From contig OX485803.1 in NCBI GenBank assembly GCA_950295325.1, positions 51,785,554 through 51,849,553 on the forward strand: a stretch of DNA of 64,000 bases, written 5' to 3'. The notes under the pieces are model-generated. The model ran no database searches. It saw only the letters and a program-made list of their open reading frames with translations, and had not been told where the DNA came from. The translations under genes were made by a program, and so were the position numbers. Shown here piece after piece: positions 39,132 through 50,900 of the stretch. Each line of letters begins with the position of its first letter. The first letter of the stretch is position 1. The DNA comes from Polytrichum commune. Its lineage: Eukaryota; Streptophyta; Polytrichopsida; Polytrichales; Polytrichaceae.

Positions 39132-39346
39132 TTACTACTACTACTACTATTACTACAACTACTACTGCTACTACTACTACTACTACTCTATGAATGACTT
39201 GTGGTTAAGAGCTCTTGTTCAGGGAGCTGCTTGTATGCGTCTAGTGAGGATTCTGTTCTGTAGGCGTTTCTCTGATTCCCTTGCCACTTTGATCGTTGCA
39301 GGTGCTAGAGTTACTGGACCTGTTTGCTGAGAATGGACCTCTCTGA
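36153..39346 (+). CDS. DCD-domain protein, NRP-like (development and cell death domain)
   Basis: Plant-specific DCD protein resembling N-rich proteins (NRP), which act in ER-stress and osmotic-stress cell-death signalling in seed plants; its role here is inferred. Coding exons: 36153-36225, 37521-37572, 37786-38231, 38477-38577, 38771-38854, 38962-39072 and 39302-39346. Phases agree throughout and give 303 residues, near the usual NRP length. The N-terminal 165 residues are low in motifs. The DCD domain runs from about residue 170 to the end: GGYIFVCNNDTMQEDLKRQL, then LPLFLYNYTTHQLHG, GGSNLDPTAWEDKKC, RFPAQV and LHHYDGPKFRL, all hallmark DCD blocks. Exons from 37786 onward are secure. The first two exons are less certain: an alternative donor at 36221 changes the frame of exon 2. 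TACTAAA at 37760-37766, about 20 bases before the chosen acceptor, supports the exon 3 start. The last intron contains a (TAC)n tract. The nearest gene downstream is the convergent IQD gene. Confidence 0.88.
39092..39187 (+). repeat. (TAC)n microsatellite inside the last DCD intron
   Basis: About 32 trinucleotide units, mostly TAC with a few TAT, AAC and TGC interruptions, between the donor at 39073 and the acceptor at 39300-39301. Confidence 0.95.
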
Positions 39347-39935
39347 GGATGGAGGAGTTGTGTGTCAATTTGATGAAAGGAAGGGTGGTGAATGTAACGA
39401 TGGGAGATATGTAGCGAGTTCTGTCTTTTGTAAGATCAAGGGCTTCCGTAATACCTACAGCAGTCTGTCCGTAATGTATGGTGATACAGAGGCACAGGGG
39501 AGTTGTACCTATTAACATCATCAGGTTTATAGTATCATATTGAAAGGAGCAAATTATTTTTGCTCAAAGCAAGGGCCATTCTTACATGACCCCCATAGAA
39601 GAAACGAGTAGGGATAGATGTGAGAGCCCGGCTACATGGTGTATCCGTAGGCTCATTTTGAACCAGGCAACTCTCAACATTGAAAATGAGAAATCTGTCT
39701 GCTGTATAAAATTAAGTTGGATGTGGGAGCATCACAACCGGTTGATCGTACGAGGTTAAGTTTTTTTGAGGTTAGTGCACTTGCAGAAGCTCTACCCATC
39801 ATTTTAGTGGTAGACACACACAACCAATCAGTTTGGTAGCAAACTGTGCAGCCCTTGAAGGGTGCTCCCTCAACTGGGTGTGCACACCACCGTTGACACA
39901 AGTGTCGATAGTCAATAAAAATGTTAATTATGCAT
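39347..39935 (+). terminator. DCD 3' untranslated region with AATAAA signal
   Basis: The canonical hexamer AATAAA lies at 39914-39919, about 570 bases after the stop codon, in TCAATAAAAATG. It is the first clear canonical signal I see downstream. Cleavage would be expected some 15-30 bases beyond it. Confidence 0.55.
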
Positions 39936-40535
39936 CTTATCCGTCCCTCTTTCTATGTCAACTTGCACATCTATTTTTCACAGCTTTCATTGAAGATTCC
40001 CTGTTTGGAGATTCAGAAGTCGACATGATGCCCAAAGAGACTGAGGTACGCATTGCATAACAACCAATTTTGGAATTTCTCATTTCCTTGATGCCTCATA
40101 AACTTTTCATGAGGAGATCGTACTCATGGAGTTACCATGAGTAGTCAAAAAACTGAATTATAGGATTCAGCACACATACATGAAGATTGCAAAATTATGT
40201 AGCAACGCACTCTTTCAGCTCCTAATGCACTAAGAATCCACAAGCTGTACACTGACTGTAAGCCACAACATTGTCAATGGCTATTGTGAACAAAGAGTCC
40301 TAGCTGAGAAACAGCAACTACAAACTTGTAGTTGCAATCTTGTAGCGCCAGAGGTCTGGCGAATGTGTATATGAAGGCGAGATCATGAAGCTCTGGAAAG
40401 ATATGGAGGTAAAACCAAAGTGTTTGGAAATGGAAGTGAAATAAGGGCCCTCTCCATGAGGAGTCAGGGCCAACTAGGCTTTGACATGCATAAATCCTTG
40501 TACGTATAGGTCTAATTCATCAAATCATCTAATCC

Positions 40536-40742
40536 CCAAGGCCTCTTTACATGATGAGAGTCAAAGGCCATTCTCTCTGAAATTCATTTTCTAATGAGGT
40601 GAATTTCATATTTTAATGCACTAAAGAAAAATCTGACACTGCCTGAAGTAATAGCGATTGGATTCCTCCCCCCTAGTCAATATTTTGTGGGAATTGGCTT
40701 CAGATTTTAAAGACCTTGACCCCTCATGTAAAGTGGACCTAG
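40536..40742. mobile_element. Short hAT-like MITE
   Basis: The left end AAGGCCTCTTTACATGATGA (followed by GAGTCAAAGG) pairs with the right end read inversely, AGGTCCACTTTACATGAGGG (then GTCAAGG). About 207 bp, non-coding. The shared word CTTTACATGA relates it to other AGGGC..CTTTACA-ended elements in the window. No target duplication could be fixed. Confidence 0.6.
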
Positions 40743-41060
40743 TCTAATGAGAGCCTCATAAGAGCCATGGTGCTTAGAAATGAATTCTCAGGATACACTG
40801 CAAATAGTTTGAGAGAGAGAGAGAGAGGCAGCCAAGGTACATCCATGGCCATCCATGCCATGCATATGTATGCCCATGTGGATTTGATGTATTGCACATG
40901 GGGCCTACATGATGATGGCTCATGGCATGGATGGCATGTTGTCGTAGAAAGGAAACTTAATCACATTATGAGTCTACTTAAAGATCTCCGTTTGTGCTTT
41001 TATTATTCATGGATAGCTAACTTCTTTCTTGGCCATTACTTCCCGGCGGGTCCATAAGTT

Positions 41061-41890
41061 AGGGGTTGTTTACATCAAGGACCATGGAGATTGCTCCCTT
41101 ACAATATGTGATTGGCCGTTGTACTCGTCCCGGGTTCACTTTAGTTTACATCTAGGAAAAAAAATGTCAAAGTGATTATGGAACTTGAGGTCCCTAAAAG
41201 GTTTATTTGGTCAAACGAAATTGTAGTTAAGAAGAACGAAGAGAGGAAGAAGGGGAGAACGTATTACATGAAAAGAAAATCCAAAATTGCCCTTTTTGGA
41301 CATATATTAAAAAATAAACACATCTTCCTTTTTTGGGTGCATGGTCACTCCTCTTGGTCCACATTTGGTGAACTGATGAGAACGTGGACTAAAAGTATGA
41401 ACTGATTATCCCAATTAGTGAGGGAGGGTGAATAATGAGTGGGAATTTAGTGAAGGCGATACTAAATTTCTTTACACTATGAAATCACACCACCAAAAGA
41501 TCTAGGAAGCATTGTTCATCCCGACATTATTCACCAAACATGCTATTCATAACAACACTAGTCATTGAAAGTACCGGCACTTGGCACTATTCACTGAAGG
41601 TATCGACATTTGGCACTAATCATTGAAGCATGTGTTTCCATATAATCTTTTCTTATCACTCTACAAACACCTTAGAGCACACATTAAATTTCTTGAAATC
41701 TATGGTAAATGAGCACGTATTCACAGATTTAGTGTCATTACCTAAAAATTAGTACCACCCTCTCTAATTGGGGAAATCGTTGTAGTAGAAGCCCAAAGGC
41801 TTCAGAATTTTCACTTTTCATAAATTTGACCATGGGAAAATGCCATCTGACTTGGGACAACTTCGTGGTCCATGATGTAAACAACCCCCT
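41061..41890. mobile_element. hAT-like non-autonomous element carrying a family B repeat
   Basis: The left end AGGGGTTGTTTACATCAAGG (then ACCATGG) matches the inverse of the right end, AGGGGGTTGTTTACATCATG (then GACCACG), over about 30 bp. Length is about 830 bp. A family B copy (41400-41760) occupies the middle. No transposase frame. The flanking 8-mers do not match, so the ends may be slightly off or decayed. Confidence 0.65.
41400..41760 (+). repeat. Dispersed repeat family B, copy 2
   Basis: It is collinear with 18285-18650 and here lies inside a hAT-like element. It starts CTGATTATCCCAATTAGTGA, i.e. with a family A-type end, suggesting that B is an enlarged relative or passenger of family A. 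Confidence 0.6.
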
Positions 41891-42291
41891 TCATGTGTAC
41901 CCAATGCATGTGGGTTTCCTTTTTGATTAATTAACCCACAATCTTGAATGTTTAATGTGCCTTCATTTTTATATCAATTTAAAACCCTATTTTCCCCTCC
42001 TCCATGTCCCTTTGGCCTCTAGGTTTTTCTCTGTAGACATCAACCAACATTGTGTGCCTTCCGTTACCTTTACAACACTCATTGGGAAGAGCTACTACAT
42101 GGCACACAAAAGGATCTGTATTTATCCCACCAAGTCGGAGAATTTTAACATTTGTACTTTGTGTTTCACTATGGAGCCCTTTGTGACTTGTATTTGTGGT
42201 TTTTAAAAAAAAAATTGAAACAAATTTCCAAGCCAATCATAATAGCCATGCCTAACTAGTCTAAGTTTTTTTTAAATAAGCAAAATAAGTA

Positions 42292-42437
42292 CACTAATTA
42301 TCCCAATTAGTGTGTGTTACTATTCGAAGTTACATAGTGCTATATCTATTACATGAGAATGTGATATTTTACCAAGAAAAGTTAACTATATTGTATAATG
42401 TACGTACAACATATTAAATTTCCGTAAGTAACCCAAA
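42292..42437. mobile_element. Family A MITE, left half only
   Basis: CACTAATTATCCCAATTAGT starts the arm, followed by GTGTTACTATTCGAAGTTAC, the core TATTACATGAGAATGTGATA and TTTTACCAAG. The matching right arm is not found downstream, so this is a truncated copy. Confidence 0.6.
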
Positions 42438-43276
42438 CCAAAAGTATCAATAAACTCCAATACTTGCCCAACGTTGTTTGTCATTATGATTGTACAAGGA
42501 GACATCTTGGATAAAAAAAAAAGTTACTATAATGTTGTCTAGGGGTGGACTCTTCATTGGAAAACCTAGATGACATGCGTGGATCACTATGTAATTAAAA
42601 CCCCTATATACGAGAAGTCGATTGAGAAAGTCAAATGTATACGTACTAACAATGCTCTAGAAAGTGAACTCATGTATTCAAACTAAGCTTTTCAATTCAA
42701 AGTGATAGATGCCTCCACTTCATATAGAATCATGACTCGAATAGGCATTTAACATCCACTTATGATATCCACTTTCACTTCTAGTTGCGAAAGTTATTGA
42801 ACATTTTTTCATTCATAATATTCAACTCAACAATTGCATCAAACAAACAAAGACGAGCACCATTTACTCAGCCACAATCTGCAAAGCAAAACTCAAGGAA
42901 ACCCATGAGCACTTCAAGAGCCTCTAGTTCCTGGGGGTAAACTCTTCAAACCACTTTACCTCTTAACTTCCCGCCGACGTGCCCTTATGAGTCGGCCTTG
43001 GTAAGCGGCAGTCAAAAATTGAATGAGAGCATGGGTGCCCATGCTTTTGTGGGGAGGGAGTGGCCAAACAAATCTTAATTGAAGATCATTATACTGCCAT
43101 TCCGGATCATGCATGATGTTGAAATTATTATTTGATGTACAGATGGAGGATTAGGTCTAAGTTATGGAATGATGGTTGTTTGGACCTTTATGTTGCTTCT
43201 TTTACATTGGACCTTAGTCGGAGGTCTCAAAAACAATAATGTATAGGAGATGGTTTACGAGGGGTGTATATATACT

Positions 43277-43684
43277 AAGGACCGGTTCACATGGGATCCC
43301 AAGTCTTAAGTCCTAAGTCACTTGAGGTCAATCCCTGCAATCTCAATCATTGAGAGCATGGAAGTTGGGACTTATCACTTCACAGAGGGTCCCAAGTCCT
43401 AAGTCCCAAGGCATGACATGGATGCCTACACGACAACACTTTTTGAAGGCGAGACTTGGGACTTGTGTTGAGAGTTGGGTTGAGTGAAAAGTTAGACCCA
43501 ACTCTCAACATTAGTGCCAATAAATTTTTGCATAAAATAATCAAGATATGAACCATACTTTAATGAATATAAATCATGTTTTAATTGGTATCTTGAGGTC
43601 CGAAAGTTGGGACTTTGCCTCCACGTTGGTACTTGCTAACATGAGTGGGACTTAAGACTTGGGACCCCATGTGAAGCAGCCCTA
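43277..43684. mobile_element. hAT-like MITE, about 408 bp
   Basis: The left end GGTTCACATGGGATCCCAAG (then TCTTAAGTCC) pairs with the inverse of the right end, CTTCACATGGGGTCCCAAGT (then CTTAAGTCC). The outermost bases read AAGGACCG on the left and AGGGCTG on the right. GGGACTT/AAGTCCC words recur inside (43367, 43383-43409, 43453, 43609) as subterminal repeats. Non-coding. Confidence 0.7.
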
Positions 43685-45972
43685 GAAAGATGATTCACAT
43701 GGACCTCTTTCGATGGGCAAGAATGCAAGACTTCATTGCTTCTACCTACTCTTGTATCTCTCTTCTTTGTTGTTGTCTCGACAATTTAGCCTCTTCTCCA
43801 ATTCATACCAATCATAACATTATTCAGCTATATGGTTGTGTTTCATTTTATATTTAGCATTTGACATGGGCCTCAATTATCTTACCTTCAAGGGAAGAAA
43901 CTTAGATAATAAGAAGATATTGATGCTTGTATCAATAATATGAATATTATGAATAATGTTGGTATTTTTAGTGAATAGTGCATCTGCTATGAATAGTAAT
44001 TTCATTGAACAATGTTTGGACGAACAATGTATCATGTGAATAATGCCACGATGAACAATAGTACCTATGACTAGTGTTGGGAGTATAACTCCACCCACAT
44101 TTTCAATTATCAACTTGTATGTATGAATAATAAACGAATATTACTACTTTATTCAAGGAATCCACAAAATATAACTGACGTATTCCATGGAGCTAACCCA
44201 CATGTTTGAATAATGTTAAGACGTTTTCTTGGCCTCCATTTAGAATAAAGTTGTATGATTTTGTTTGCAAATGAAGGTTTAGTTAGTGAGAGAGTAAGGA
44301 CTTCTTCTCAAGGGGAGATTGAAATTTCATAACTAACCCCTAACTTCCCACGCCCAATTTCCCTCAAATCTACTTGTGACCTCAATTTCAACGACCGTAG
44401 CTGAAGATCTAGAGTTTTTTCGACAAATCCAATCATACGTATGTCTCCAAGTTAGAAGTGACTACTCACAATCCAAATTTTAAACTTTGAAGTTTTGTTA
44501 TGTAGGAAATTATAATAATGAGAATGTCAATAGTGGTTTTGAGGGGCAACAACCTAGAAATTAAATTGAGGTTGGTTTTTTGATTGAACCTCCGCTCAAA
44601 TCATCTCCAAATGACAAATTTTTACCCTCATTCAAAAGAAGGGCAATATACCTACTCAAATTAGCTCACAAATCTTGAAACCAATATTTTCAAATTTTAG
44701 GGAAAGCTTTGCAATTTGAGGCAGAGATGCCACAATTGCGCACCTTCCACATGGATTTACACCCACCAACACATGTCCAACTAAAAATTCCAACACTAGA
44801 TGTTTCGAACATGCTACTTTTGAGTGTCATGCAAATTTTTAGATTAATTGGGAATCATTTGCACATGAGGATCAACAAAAAAGCATGTTTAGGATATGTT
44901 GCCCCTAAACCGTGGAGGTGACAAATGTCAAGGAGGCGTTCATGGACCAGCTCCACTGTGAACCAGTAGAGAGCACAATCCCATATTTGAATCAATCCAA
45001 AAATAACTAACTCTGTTGAATCATACTTATCCATGTGGCAGGACATAGCAAGCTTGAACATGAACAAGAGTAGTTGAAACAGTCCAGAATCCATCCAAAT
45101 TGGTATCAAAGGGGTTAGAGCAAACTGTTCACAACCATATTATGGTCCCATGGGACATTAGGAACTAACAAACTATCCATCACACTAATGCGGGACAATT
45201 GAGAATTGTCCATCACACTAATGTGGAGTTAAATAAAGTCATTATGGGTACAACAAAGTCAATTGTGCAGTTGACCTGGACCATTCGATCTAGTTGACAA
45301 CAACATCTGGACCGTTGATAACAACCGACTGCTAAGAAAATACAGTATAATAGTATTCCATTATAATTATTTATTTTAAAAGAATAATGACAAAAGAGAT
45401 TTTCAAGCCTAATTGACTGTTAAACATGTATCATTGTCAATTGATAGCAGTTGATTGCTAGAAAATACTCAACCAAAATAAGAAGAGTGAATAATAATCA
45501 TTTAGCTAGTTAATTAATGGAATCAGTGATTCTAATAGTTCTAATGGATGGATGATAATATGTTTATGATAATATGCTCTCACAAAGAGGAGAAACATGT
45601 TTCAAAAGAGGGCATTGAGAGGAGTCTATTGATACGACTTGTGTTTGAATTAGAAAATTTATGTATTTTCAAATATATGAATTTTACAAATGAATAGAAA
45701 AAATAATGGCCACCATCCAAACCCTCTAGGTGTTGACTTTCCTTCTATGAAAGTTTATATATTTTTAGAATTTATAGTTCTGAAAATATTTATAATCAAA
45801 AATTAATTCCAAAAAATTTATACTTAGAAAGGGTTTAGCAACTTCAAACCAAGTCCTAAAGATGTGGACCCTTGCGAGTTCTATAGATAGTCGCCACCCC
45901 AAGATAATTCATTAATGTAGTATTTATTTTAATTATTATAATCACATTTGGACAAGTCACACCAATGTCAGT

Positions 45973-46017
45973 TGTGATGTGATGTGATCGCCACATATCA
46001 CATCACATCACATCACA
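45973..46017. repeat. Pentanucleotide palindrome (TGTGA)n / (TCACA)n
   Basis: TGTGATGTGATGTGAT, an 8-base spacer, then ATCACATCACATCACATCAC. The arms are complementary over about 16 bp and could extrude as a hairpin or cruciform. Confidence 0.85.
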
Positions 46018-47952
46018 ATGGCCATCTTTGAGTGTGGACACATGCCTACTTTAATGACACTTTCTATCTTCAAGCACAATGTAGGTATGAATTTCGCAAC
46101 AAGGGCATGTGACATTTATGCCCCCCCCCCCCCACCCTCTCCTTGATAGAATCCCTCTTTTTAGAAATAGCTAGTATTTAGATAATCACATTTTTTGGGG
46201 GGCCAATTCCACACTTAATTGTTGCCAAATGTTTGCGCAGATCATGTCCATTGTTTTTTGATATACAATCACCTACATAATGGGTACATGGCAAGTACAA
46301 ATAACAACACTTGAAACCCAAGTGTTCACAATTTTATAAATGTTTGTGTATTTTCGGACTCATCAAAACTTTGGAGTTGCCTACCTACTAGATAATTTTT
46401 GTACGTGAAGTCCATAGTAATAGGCATCCTCCAACAACTTTGGTGTGGATCTAAGAACCATACCCTACTGTAAACCCACCTTAAGCTTTATTGCCGATTC
46501 ATTTAAGCCTTTGATGTTTTGGTACTAAAAGTTTATTCATTTATAAGTCACTCTAGTTTTCAATTGATGAATGCAGTGGACCACAGTATTTTCCACCCAC
46601 CCTAACTTTCAGCCCACAATAATAGGTGTCAACGGTGTGAGAAAATCAAAATCAAACAACAAAAACTACATTTGAGCACATACGAGTGCAAAGGATGAAT
46701 GCGACCGTATATTTGGGTGGCTCTAGCTCTCATGCACCAAAAAGGTTGTGACATAGCTCTTTCTAACATAGCTCCTACAGGGGTGAAGCACTCCTTCCAT
46801 GCTGACAAGGAAGAATAGACACATACACGCATGCCATTTTCGAGCAAATTGCAATTATAGATTTGAAAGCTTGGGTTTCTACCAAACTTATTTGCATGTC
46901 ATCATTTAGAGTGGAATCCATCAAAGGATGCATGTTGAGCATTGCCTTCTTGTTGGCACATAAATGATCAACATCAAGAAAGACTTGATAGGGCATAACA
47001 TTACTCGATAGAGTAAGGGTCTTCCTACATCATTAGGTTGACACTATAGCGTGGGGGGTAGAAAATTGCAAGATGATGTTATTATACTCTTAGGATTCAG
47101 TGGCCCATCCGACTGAAGGCATGTGCTGACTAATGTTATGGGCAACATTATCATGTAGAAACATTAAATTATTGCAATTACATCGTAACTTGAAAACAAT
47201 GTCATGATGATTACATTTATTTTCTCTCTTTATCCTCTTAATATGTGCCACATTATATACACGAAGTGGATTAATACACATACCGAAGTACTCCTGTCAA
47301 CATTGATGTTGGGTCGTGATCCCATCCCCAGCCTGTTGTCACAAGGTCATTTTCGAGGATCGCCAAGCAGCCATCGGGACTGCCATAAACATGTGCCTGC
47401 CCCTTCCGACGAAGATTTTTAATGCACCAATTAGATTATTTTCTTGACCTTTCTCCACATTACGAATGAACGGGGTTCAGAAGAGCCTGATACTGATGAA
47501 ATACAGAGGCCCTCAGATCACATAAACCTTCCCGTATAACAGAGTTAAGGTAAGATTGTTGTGGCATCAAAATGTGATCTCTCGTATCCACATCTATTGT
47601 GGAAGGGGTAATATAACACTAGTGTTGCAGTCATGTTGCCCTATGATGTCGAACTTGAACTTGCATGCTCAAGTCAGATAAAGGAAAAAAGGAAGTTCAA
47701 ATTTAAGAAGAATCTTGACGATTTAGTCTACATCCCTCTCTCGAGGAGTACAAACAAAGCTAACACCTCTCAAATTTTTTACTCGCTCAAGAACGAGTGA
47801 CCTCACTGCATGCTATGGAACATGCAACATGGCAAAAATAATCAACTACAATAACACAATCCATGTCCAGTTTGCAACAATTTGTAACAAAACCTAGAGT
47901 GGAGGAGGACATCAGTAACCAACTTTTGAAACAGAAGAGTGAATCTACGCAG

Positions 47953-50900
47953 TCATGATCTCCATCTGACTCCAGATTTGCCGTCTGAGCTCCCAAAAGA
48001 GTTTCTGCGAATTGGCGAGTCAGCTCCAGCATCCATCTGAGGCTTCTCTTTCATCTTGGGACTTGGACTTCCTCGAACCTGCGAATGTGGGACAAAAAAA
48101 TTGGTTAGTTCTTCCTACATAGTAACTAACCTTTCATTCTCCCACATTCGTACACACCAACCTTTCATTCTCCCATGCGGAACTACCAAGTGACCCATTG
48201 CTATTCTATTCTATTAGAGAAAGTTGCTCACTGCGAAGGAAATTCGTCTTTTGAACATTCTTCTGATCTTTTCACTTATGTTACAAGACAAGTACTGTAC
48301 TCCTGACAGCAAGAAAACGTCTTGGAAGAAAGTGTCGACTACGGACAGTGCTGAAGGTGTTTGCAGAGAGTCAAGGAAACTCAGTTACAAAGTTGTTGGT
48401 CCCTATCAATTTATCTAACCAAGAATGCTTACCAGACTTTAGTAGCCCTTAATAGACCTTACTTAAGTGGAATACACAGAGTAACAATATTCCTCTTCCG
48501 TGACAGCTAGAACATTCAGCTAAGGACCCTAATCTGCACAAAATTCAGTATATAATCTGTGTAACTGCATATTGGGCTTGGGTCAGCTACGTCAGGAATC
48601 TGACACCAGATTTGGTATATCTTTCTGCAAGGTCATTCCAATAGAAGACTGTCGTTGCATTCATAAAGTACCTGAAATGAGCTGATCCGCTGTGGTGTAG
48701 AATTGGTAGTCTTGGGAGATTCAGTTTTGCCTCCATGAGAATAACGCTTTGTCTGCTGCTTGAGAGGCGACTCAAGTGTAGTATCAGGGCTCCTTGTCTT
48801 GGGGTTGCTGAGTGACCGGAACTTTGCTTTCGCTGACTCCGTAGCAGCCATGTAGCGACATTTTGCGGGTTTCACACTTGGCGTGATGGGACTATCTCCG
48901 TTTTCCCCAACTTTCTCTCCATTGCTGGGGGTGCTATGTCCAGCTTCTAGATGGCCATTGCCTGGGCGTGCATAGAAAACATCACATCATTAAGTTCAAC
49001 AACTTCTGGTTTTATTATAACATTGAGATGTTATAATTTGCTCTGTATTCCAAGACGAGTTGGAAAACGGCTTGCAAACAATCGTCTAAGTTGAGTAAAC
49101 TTTGTTCCTTTGGAATCAAAATTTGAAGCACGTGTATTTAAAAGGGATTGGAAGGTCTATGCCATCCTCATGTCATCGAGTTACTGCTTGGCATGACGTG
49201 TTGAGAACCATTTCGAGGACAGAGAATGTCACCTGAAGTTGAGTTCTTGAGGCTAGGGCTATCCTCCATATCCACACCGTTCAAAGATGGATTGTTGGAG
49301 CTTTGATATAAGCCTGCTCCATTTGTCCCTCCTTCGTTGACCTCATGCACCTCTGATAAATGTAGACCTTCCATAATGGCAGATGTTTCACCCACACCTA
49401 AACCCATCGTTGGTGGGCTTTCCGCCCCTGGAAGAAATGAATCTGAACCTTGTGGTGAAAGAGGCACGGGAAGGGAATCATCCGAGAGAGCAGGGGATGC
49501 GGGCACTGAAAGGGACTTCTCAGTGATGGGTGATTTCGGACCCTCTGGCGTTCGTGGCTCAAGGGGAGCATCTTCATCATCTTCAACAGCTGAATGTGAA
49601 GGCACTTCTATGGGAGACGGTTTGGAAATGGCATGGCTGCTGTTTGTCGATGGACTACCTGCTGGAGGAGAAGGTGGAGGGACAGGCAAGGCTTTTGGTA
49701 TACGGATTGCTTGTTGAGTTACAGCGAATTGAGTTTCTCGCTTTTCTGTAAGTGGACTGGTAGATATGGACTTGGAAGTGATAGAGTTTGAAGAAACATT
49801 TCCATTATTCTTCACTTTCAGAGTGCTTGAATCTACCTCCTTTGTGGCGTATCCAGAGTACTTTTGTGAAGGAATTATTTCAATAAACTCCTTCGAGTCT
49901 TCAAGTTGGTGAACCTCCCATGGTCTGGAGATTGTCCATCGTTCGAGCCACGTCCAACCCCAGTGAGGTTGCTGGTGATCACAGTCGATGTACAAAGACC
50001 TTTTATTTTGTGTATTATTCTTCAGCTGCACACAAGTTTTAAAGACAGGTATCAGGATTACGGGTTGTTGTCACCATAAAGCGCAGTCAACAAATTGAAA
50101 CTCTTTGCAAAAATGATGCTACCGATCGTAATTAAGGAAACTGGGGAAAACTGCGATACCACATCCACAAAAGGTGTTCTACGATGCAGGAGAGGACCTG
50201 GCCTCTCTACGTTCCAACCCAAAATGTGGAAGGTGAACATTTTTCCTCATACGCGGCCAGACACAACTATACCAACCTCTTTTCACGAAGAGCACTTAAA
50301 GAAACTAGTCAGCGCAAGCCCCACCATTCATATCTCTGCTCTTTTAATTTAGGGACCTCAAGGACACGATTGTGAATAAAGAATCACAACCGCTCTTTAT
50401 GTAAAGGGATTTCACTAAACAGTCATTGGCTCTCGAAGTGACAAATAGATATGTATACAGACGGCGGTGCGATCTGACGAAATTACAAGGGAACGTTGAA
50501 CGAAAGGCTGCAAATCTCCATCAAGTAGTTTACTCTCTTTCAGTGCAATTTGAGATTGCTTTGATGACATTTCCTGCGAGATGCACAATTGCAGGGTTTA
50601 CAACTTTCTAGATTGCAACTGCTTTCCTAATAAGAAACACTTTCCAAATCTAATTTGAGGTTACATATTGTGTTATCGCCTCTAGCTCAGTCATTTACAA
50701 AAGAAATCAGAACAAGAGATGTCTCAACTCCCTCATGTTGTGGCACGGTGAATCAACAAGCTCTTATATGGACAATAGAGATCTAACACTACGAGTGGTT
50801 TCAAAAAGTGTGAACAAGCTGGATGACTTTCTCCATCATGACCACGCTAAAATCCCAAAACTAACAAGAGATGGAGGCACCCAAATGCCAATTTCAAACT

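Larger units (their letters stand above)
39936..47952. other. Intergenic DNA between the convergent genes
   Basis: No supported gene. The stretch contains three hAT-like elements (listed separately), a family B copy, half of a family A MITE, an exon-like 62-bp segment at 39984-40045, a TCACA-type palindrome at about 45973-46017 and a poly-C tract near 46121. The part nearest the IQD stop (about 47300-47950) is probably its 3' untranslated region and flank. A minus-strand AATAAA lies at 47216-47221, but at more than 700 bases from the stop it is weak evidence. Confidence 0.55.

Noticed and set aside
47090..47281. FLHDNVAHNIS peptide resembling the HDNxRPH motif of mariner transposases
   Set aside because: The match is only about nine residues, with no HPPYSPDLAP-type continuation and no neighbouring DDE blocks.
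49337..49717. 126-codon plus-strand ORF
   Set aside because: Antisense shadow of IQD exon 5.
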